A DNA stretch of 64,000 bases from NCBI RefSeq assembly GCF_014642835.1, contig NZ_BMJA01000003.1, positions 77,682-141,681 on the forward strand, read 5' to 3'. This document shows positions 54,293 to 63,200 of this stretch, in pieces. The notes beneath the pieces were generated by a model. That model ran no database searches. It saw nothing but the letters and a program-made list of their open reading frames with translations, and was not told the origin of the DNA. The DNA comes from Dyella nitratireducens. Lineage in GTDB: Bacteria > Pseudomonadota > Gammaproteobacteria > Xanthomonadales > Rhodanobacteraceae. How positions within the stretch are numbered: position 1 is the first letter of the stretch; the number at the start of each line of letters is the position of its first letter. Both the position numbers and the translations under genes were made by a program.

Positions 54293-57200
54293 GGCCGGCA
54301 TCCTTTTCGAGTATCGCGAGCAGCTCTTCTTCCGAAAGCGCATCCAGCTCCTGCTGGATGGTCTCGATGTCGTCGCCGAGAAATGTTTCGACTTGCAGCG
54401 ACAGCACCACCTGGGCAAACTCAGCCAGTTCCGGCGCCTTGAACAAGGCGGCCAGCGGTATGTCGACGTGGCAGGCGCGGCACAGCCGCGCGATCACGCG
54501 CACGGCCAGCAAGGAGTGGCCGCCCAGCTCGAAGAAGTGATCCTGCCGCCCTACGCGTTCCAGGCCCAGCACTTCCTGCCAGACCGCGGCGATGGTCTGT
54601 TCGATATCACCTTGCGGTGCCTCGTAGTCGCGGGTCGCCATCGCTTCCCGATCGGGCGCCGGCAAGGCTTGCCGGTTCAATTTGCCATTCGGCGTCAGCG
54701 GCAGTTGCGCCAACTGCACGAAGGCGCCGGGCAGCATGTATTCGGGCAGGTCTTTGGCCAGTGCATCGCGCAACGCCGTCGTCGGCAAAGGCTGACCATC
54801 GTGCGCGGTGATATACGCCACCAAACGCTTGTCACCGGGCACATCTTCGCGCGCGATCACGACCGCATCGCGCACATTGGCCTGCTTGGACAGCACCGTC
54901 TCTATTTCGCCCAGCTCGATGCGGAAGCCGCGGATCTTTACCTGATAATCCACGCGGCCCAGGTATTCGATCTGGCCATCCGGCAGATAGCGGGCCAGGT
55001 CACCGGTGCGATACATGCGCGCACCCGGCACCGTGCTGAAGGGATGGCGCACGAATTTTTCGGCGGTCAGCTCAGGTCGATGGAGATAACCGCGCGCGAG
55101 GCCATCACCGGCGATGAACAATTCGCCGGCCACGCCGATCGGTACCGGATTCTGCCGTGCATCGAGAATATAAGCCTGCGTGTTCGCAATCGGCCTGCCG
55201 ATCGTCACCGGAGGCGGCGAATCCTTGGCCACCAGGGTGAACGTGGAGTACGTGGTGTCTTCGGATGGACCGTAAAGGTTGTAGATCCGCTCGACGGACG
55301 ACTGCTGATAAAGCGACTGCACCAGCGTATGGCTCAGTGCCTCGCCGGCCAGGTTGATCACCTTGATCGACGCCGGCAACGGGATGCTTCTGTGCACTTC
55401 CGCCATCGCCGACGGCACGGTGTTGATCAAGGTTACGGGGAACGCGTCCGGCTTCTCCGCCAACGCAAGGATGTTGTCGACCAGCCACACCGAGCCACCC
55501 CAGCTCAAAGGCACGAAAATTTCAAAGATGGAAAGGTCGAAGCAGATCGAGGTGGATGCCAGCACCTTCTCCAGACTGTCGCCATCGAATGCCGCCAAGG
55601 CCCAGTGCACGAAGGTGGTGGCATTCCGGTGCTGGATCGCTACGCCCTTGGGCTTGCCGGTCGAACCGGAGGTGTAGATCACATAGGCCAGATCATCACC
55701 GCAGGCGACATGGACGGGGTTGTCGCCGGGACAGCCGGCCAGCAACGCCGCTTCGGCGTCGATGCAGAACACCTGCGTTCCTGCCACGGGCGGCAGACCG
55801 TCCCGCAAAGCTTGCTGGGTCAACAGCACGCTCGGTTGTGCATCCGTCAGCATCGCAACGATGCGCTCCGGCGGATAGGCCGGATCGAGCGGGACATACG
55901 CACCACCGGCCTTCAATACACCAAGCAGCGATACGATCAGGTCCGGCGTGCGGGTCATGCAGATGCCGGCCAGCCTCTCCGGCCCTACGCCGAGTTCCCT
56001 CAGGTGATGAGCCAGCTGGTTGGCGCGCCGGTTCAATTCGGCATAGCTGAGTGCAACGCCTTCATGCATCAACGCCACGTGCTCCGGCGTGCGCGTGGCC
56101 TGCGCTTCGAACAACTGATGCAGGGCTCGTGGATCGGGCGAGATCGCTGTCGCGCTGTCGTTGAAGCGATGGAGCAACTGCTGCCGCTCGTCTTCGCTCA
56201 GCATCGCCAGGTCGCCGACGGCCGTATTGGGCTCGGCCACGATCATCTGCAGCAAACGCACGAGATGGTTCCGCATGCGTTCAATCGTGCTCGGGTCGAA
56301 CAGGTCGGTGCTGTATTCGAAATAGCCCTGCAGGCCATCCTTGCTTTCCATCAGGCTCAAGCTGAGATCGAACTTGGCGGTGACGCTTTCGCTCCCCACC
56401 ACGCTCATCGACAGTCCGGGTAACGCCAGCTCGTCCATCGGCGTGTTGTGCAAGGTGAGCATGACCTGGAACAGCGGCGCGTAGCTGGTATTGCGTTCCG
56501 GCTGCAGCACTTCGACGAGTTGCTCGAACGGCACGTCCTGGTGGGCATACGCATCCAGCGTGTGCTGGTGGACCTGCCGCAACAGTGCGTGGAAATCATC
56601 GGCCAGATCGACCTGGGTACGCAGCACCAGCGTATTGACGAAGAAGCCGATCAGCTCTTCGATATCGGCTCGATGGCGGTTGGCGATCGGCGTGCCGATG
56701 CAGATGTCCGTCTGGTTGGCATAACGGGCGAGCAGCACGTTGAACGCCGCGCACAGGACCATGAACAGCGTGCTCTGCGTGGCGCTGCCCAGTGTCTGCA
56801 ACCGGGACACCAGCGCTGCCGGCACGGCCATCGGCACGGTCGATCCTGCGTAACTCGGGCTCGGTGGACGCGGCCGGTCGGTGGGCAACGCGAGCAGGCC
56901 GGGGCTACCGGCCAGGCGCCGCTTCCAGTAATCGCGCTGCCGCTCAAGTACGTCGCCGCTCAGCCATTGCCGCTGCCAAGTCGCGAAATCCGCATAGTGG
57001 ATCGGCAAGTCGGGCAGCGGTGACGGACGCCCTTGCATGAAGGCTGGATACAGGGCTGCCATTTCCCGCACCACCACACCCATGGACCAGCCGTCCGAAA
57101 CGATATGGTGGACGGTAAACAGCAGGATGTGTTCCTGCGCGGCCAAGCGGATCAGGCGGAAGCGGATCAAGGGACCGGTCGACAGATCGAACGGTTGGCT

Positions 57201-60200
57201 TGCTTCGTCTTGCATCAGCAAACGGGCTTGCGTTTCGCTCACATCGACGACGTCCAGTGGCAGCGACAGCGTCGGCGCAATCACTTGCACAGGCGCATCG
57301 CCGGCCAGCACGAACGATGTGCGCAACGCTTCATGCCGACGCACGATCTCATTGAGCGTTCGCTCCAGCGCATCCACATCCAGATTGCCGCTCAAGCGAA
57401 CGGCCGCTGGAATGTTGTAGACCCCGCGCTGGGATTCGAATTGGTCGAGAAACCATAGACGTTGCTGAGCGAACGACAGCGGCAGCGCCCGATCCCGCCC
57501 TATGCGCGGTATCGGCGCGGCATCCTGCTTGCGTCCGCTCTGCTTGGCGCATGCGGCCAGTTCCGTCAGAGTGGGTGCCTCGAACACCGCGCGCAATGGC
57601 AAGCCGATATCGAAGGCTGCGCCGATGCGCGACACCAATTGCGTCGCCAGCAAGGAGTGGCCGCCCAGCTCGAAGAAGTGATCGTGCCGCCCTACCCGCT
57701 CAAGGCCCAACAGCTGTTGCCAGATCGTGGCGATGGCTTGTTCTATTTCGCCCTGCGGCGCCTCGTACTCGCGGGTCACTACCGCTTGCTGATCCGGCGC
57801 CGGCAAGGCTTGCCGATCCAGCTTGCCGTTCGGCGTCAGCGGCAATTGCGCCAACTGCACGAAGGCGCTGGGCAGCATGTAGTCGGCCAGTTCCTTGGCC
57901 AAGCTGTCGCGCAGCGCGGCATTCGACAAGGCTTGCCCGTCATGCGCGGTGAGATAGGCCACCAGACGCTTGTCGCCCGGAACATCTTCGCGATCGATCA
58001 CCACCGCTTCGCGCACGCCGGCACAGGCGGCCAGCTTCGCCTCGATTTCGCCCAGTTCGATGCGGAAGCCGCGAATCTTGACCTGGAAATCGTTGCGGCC
58101 CAGGTATTCGATGTCGCCCGTGGGCAGTTGCCGCACCACGTCACCGGTGCGATACATGCGCGCGTTCGGTTGCTCCGCATAGGGATCGGGCAGGAATCGC
58201 TCTTCCGTCAGCGCAGCAAGATGCAGATAGCCGCGCCCGACACCATCGCCACCTACATACAGTTCGCCCACTGCACCTTGCGGCAGCAGCTGTCGATGCG
58301 CATCCAGCACGTACAGGCGGGTATTGGCGATGGCGCACCCGATCGGCAGCATGCTTACGGCCATGCGCGGATCCCAGGTGTGGAACGACACCACATCCGA
58401 CGCCTCGGTAGGGCCGTAGGTATTGTGGATCAGTGGCACCTGCGGCAAGCCGCGATAGGCATCGTGGATCAGCGCGACACGAATCGGCTCGCCGCCGAGG
58501 AAAACCTGGCGCAGCGACGAAAGCCGCCGCACACCGCCGTCGGCCAGCAACGGATAGAAAGCACTGGGCGCGCAGTTGAGATAGGTGATGCCGTGCCGCT
58601 CGACATAGTCGCCCGCTCCGCTGAGCGCATCCTCGCTGGCCGGCAGATGCAATTGGCCGCCGACCAGCAGCACCGAGAAAATATTCTTCTGCGTCAGATC
58701 GAAACTGAAGGACGACAACAGCAGCACTTTGTCGTCGGCGCGAATATCGAACTGCCGGATGTACCAGTGCAGCAGATTGACGAAGCCCTGCCGATGCACC
58801 ATCGCCCCCTTCGGGCGGCCGGTGGAACCGGAGGTATAGATGACGTAGGCCAGGTCGCTGGGTGCACCCAGCGGAGGCAAGGCCGGGATGTCGTTGCCAA
58901 CGGATGCCACATCCAGCGCATCCACGCTGATGATTTGCGATGCCATGCCTGCCAGGCGCGCAGCAAGCCGCGCCTCGGTCAGCACCATCGCCGGACACGC
59001 ATCGCTCAGCATGTGTGCGATGCGCGCCTGGGGATAAGCAGGATCCAGCGGCACATAGGCGGCGCCCGCCTTCACCACCGCCAAGACCGCCAGCACCATC
59101 TCGATCGAGCGCTCGGTATAAATGCCCACCAGTGCATCCGGACCGATACCCGTGTTACGCAAGAAAGTCGCCAGCTGATCGGTGCGGCGCTGCAGCTCCC
59201 GATAGCTCAGCGAGCGATCCCGGTGCACCACGGCCACGGCATCCGGTGTGCGTGAAGCTTGCAGGTCCAATAGCTCGCCGATGGTCGACTCGCGTGGATA
59301 GTCGGCCCGCGTTTCCCGCCATGCATCGGCGAACGCCCGCTGCTCGGCAGGTGTCAGCACGTTGAGGTGATGAAGGTTGCCGCGCGGATCGGCGCAGACC
59401 GATTCCAGCAGCATCCGGTAATGCCCGCTCCAGCATGCAATGGTGCTGTGGTCGAACAAGTCGGTGTTGTACTCCAGCACCATCTCCAGGCCATCGCCGA
59501 GCTGATTCATTTCCAGCTTCAGATCGAACGCGGCATGGGTGACTTCGCGTGCAGCGTCGGTATGCACCTGCCAGTTCAGTACGTCATCCGTGCTCCATGC
59601 CGAGCTGATTCCCTGGATTTCGTTGTGGAAATTGAGCACGACCTGGGCATACGGAATATAGGCACTGCTGTGTTCCTGCAGCACGTGCTGCAGGAGCAGC
59701 TCGAACGGCATTTGCCGGTCATGGGCGGCAAGCAGGTTTTTCGCGGCGATATCGAGCAGATCCGTGAAGGATGCGGTTTCGCCGATATGCGTGGTGAGCG
59801 GCAGGATGTTGAAGAAGTTGCCGATCAGCCCTTCGGTACCGGCCGGGCGGCCCGCCGATATCACACCCAGGCAAATGTCCTGCTGCCCGCAGTAACGGTG
59901 CAGCCACGCCTGCGTGACGGCCGTCAGCGCCATGAACAGCGTGGCGTGGCGTTCGTTGGCCAGCTCGGTCAGCCGTTGAATCAGGGCTTCCGGCAAATGC
60001 ATGCGCAGGCTTGCGCCACGATGCGTCACCAGGGCCTGGCGTGGCCGATCGGTCGGCAACGCCAGCAAGGATGGCGCCTCTTTCAGCTGCGCTTTCCAGT
60101 AGCCAACATCGGCTTCGAGGCGATTTCCCGAATACCTTTGCTGTTCCCAGCGCGTGTAATCGGCGTAATCCACCGACAGTGCAGGCAATGCGACAGATGT

Positions 60201-63200
60201 TCCGCTCTTGAAGGCCGCATAAGCGCACGACAGTTCATCCAGCAGAATGCGAGTGGACCAACCGTCATAGACGATGTGATGGGTGGTCAGCAGCAAGACG
60301 TGGTCTTGTGCGTGGCGGCGCAGCAGGCGTGTACGCAGCAGTGGACCGTTCGCGACGTCGAACGGTGTCTGTGCCTCTTCCGCCACCACGGCGCGGATGC
60401 GTGCGTCACCTTCCGCTCCTTCCCCCACATCTTCCCAACGCCAGGCAAGTTGCAGGTCGGGCCGGATGATTTGCTGTGGAACGCCGGCACTGCTGGCGAA
60501 CACCGTACGCAGGATGCCGTGGCGATCGATCAGCCACTGCATGGCCTGTTCGAGTGCGCCGGAATCCAGCGCACCGCGCAAGCTCACCATCAGCGATACG
60601 TTGTAGAAGGTGTTATCGAGCTGGTACTGGTCGAGGAACCAAAAGCGTTGCTGCGCAAACGACAACGGCAGCGTGCCGTCGTGGGCTTCATGCACGATGC
60701 CGTCGCCGGCTTGCACGGCTTGCGGCTGTGCCTGTTCGGCCTCGACAGCGAGCATGGCCACGGTCGGCGCATCGAACAGAATACGCAGCGGCAGCTCCAC
60801 CCGGCAGGCGGTGCGCAGCTGCGCCATCATCTGCACGGCCAGCAGCGAATGGCCACCCAGTTCGAAGAAGTGATCGTGCCGCCCCACTCGCTCCAGGCCC
60901 AGCAAGGCCTGCCAGATCGCCGCAATCGCCTGCTCCGTGTCGCCGCGCGGTGTTTCGTAGGCGCGCGTCACCACCGCTTGCTGGTCCGGTGCCGGCAAGG
61001 CTTGCCGATCCAGCTTGCCGTTGGTCGTCAAGGGCAACTGTTGCAACTGCACGAAGGCGCTGGGCAACATGTAGTCGGCCAGCTCCTTGGCCAAGGCGTC
61101 ACGCAACTTGGCCGTCGACAATGCCTGCCCATCCCGTGCGGTGACATAGGCCACCAGACGCTTGTCACCCGGCACGTCTTCGCGTGCGATCACCACGGCA
61201 TCGCGCACATCGGCCTGCTTGACCAGCTTCGCCTCGATTTCGCCCAATTCGATGCGGAAGCCGCGAATCTTGACCTGGAAATCGTTGCGCCCCAGGTATT
61301 CGATGTCGCCATTCGGCAACCATCGGCCCAGGTCGCCACTCTTGTACATGCGTGCCTGCGGATCGTTGGCGAACGGATCACGTAGAAAGCGCTCAGCGGT
61401 CAGCTGCGGACGGTTCAAATAGCCACGCGCCACACCCGCACCGCCGACGTAAATTTCGCCCGACACGCCGACCGGCACCGATTTACCGTGGCGATCCAGC
61501 AGATACACACGCAGATCCGGCAAGCCGCGCCCGATCAGACTGCCCCGGCCCGCTTCGATATCCGTTCGCGTCAACGCTCGATACGTCACGTGCACCGTGG
61601 TCTCGGTGATGCCGTACATATTGATCAAGCGCGTCTGCGCCGGATCGTTGCGCTCGATCCACGGCAGCAGCGTATGCAGTTCCAGTGCCTCGCCACCGAA
61701 GATCACATAGCGCAACCGATGCGGCTGCATGTCCTGTGCAGCAATCAGGGCGCGGAACGCGCTTGGCGTCTGATTCAATACCGTGACCTGTTCACGGCAT
61801 AGCAGTGCGTAGAAGTCTTTCGGCGAACGTGCGCATAGCGACGGCACGATCACCAGCCGGCCGCCATAGGCCAGCGCGCCCCACAGTTCCCACACCGAGA
61901 AGTCGAAGGCGTAGGAATGGAACATCGTCCATACATCTTCGGAGCCGAAGCGGAACAGCGCTTCGGTGGTGGCGAGCAGGCGCGCGACCTGGGCGTGCTC
62001 AACCATCACGCCCTTCGGCTGACCCGTGGAGCCGGAGGTATAGATCACATAGGCCAGGTGGCAAGCATCGAGCCCCTCGATGAGCGGATCGTGCGTTAGC
62101 TGCGTGGCGAAGACGGATTCGTCGTCGAGGTATAACGTGCTCAGATCGGCAGGCCAGCAACCCTGCAGCGATGTCTGCGTGAGCAATAGCGCAGGCGCGC
62201 TGTCCTCCAGCAGATAGGCCAGCCGGTCGGCCGGATAAGCCGGATCCAGCGGTACGTAGCCGGCACCGGCCTTGAGAATGCCCAGGATGCCGACCACCAT
62301 CGCCAGGCTGCGCTCCACGCCGAGCGCCACGCGATCATCGGGTTTTATGCCGTGCGCGATCAGTGCGTGTGCGACACCGTTGGCGCGCTCGTTCAACTGC
62401 GCATATGTCAGCGATTGATCATCGCAAGTCAGGGCCACGGCATCGGGCTGGCGTTGCACCTGCTGCTCGAACAGCCTGTGGATCAACACCGGCGACGCGG
62501 TGGTGGTGTGTTTCGCCGTACTGAAATCGGCCAGCAGTTGCCGGTGTTCCCGCTCGTCCAACAACGACAACCGGTCGATCGGCTGATGCACGTCGGTCGA
62601 CATGCTCCGCAACACTTGCATGAATTGCCGGGCCATCCGCTCGATGGTGCTGCGGTCGAACAGATCGCTGGCATAAGACAGCTGGCCGACCAGGCGTCCT
62701 TCCGTTTCCTGCAATGACAACGTCACGTCGAAGTGCGCCGTGGTGCGTTCCTGCTCCAGCACTTCCATGCGCAATCCTGGCAGGTTCAGCACGCCACCCG
62801 GCGTGTTGTTCATGACCAGCACGACCTGGAACACCGGGCTGTGGCTCAGGCTGCGCGATGGCTGCAGGGCTTCTACCAGTTGCTCAAAAGGCAAGTCCTG
62901 ATGGGTATAGGCTTCGATCAACTGCGACTTGATGCGGGCGAGCAACGTCTCGACGGTAAGCGCGTCGTCCAGTCGAATCCGCAGCGCCAAGGTGTTGACG
63001 AAGAAGCCGAGCAGCGGCTCCAGTTCCTGGCGCTGGCGGTTGGCCACCGGCGTGCCGATCACCACCTCGCCCTGCCCACTCCAGCGCGACAGCACGATCG
63101 ACCACGCGGCCAGCGCCGTCATGAACAACGTCGTGCCATGCTGCTGGCTGAGCGTGCGCAAGGCGTGCTCGGCAGGCGATGCAAACGTCCACGTCAGCTG

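Noticed and set aside
54198-56423. Plus-strand frame of 741 codons opposite NRPS module 3
   Set aside because: Antisense shadow of the NRPS; no domain recognisable and the minus strand has unbroken NRPS motifs.
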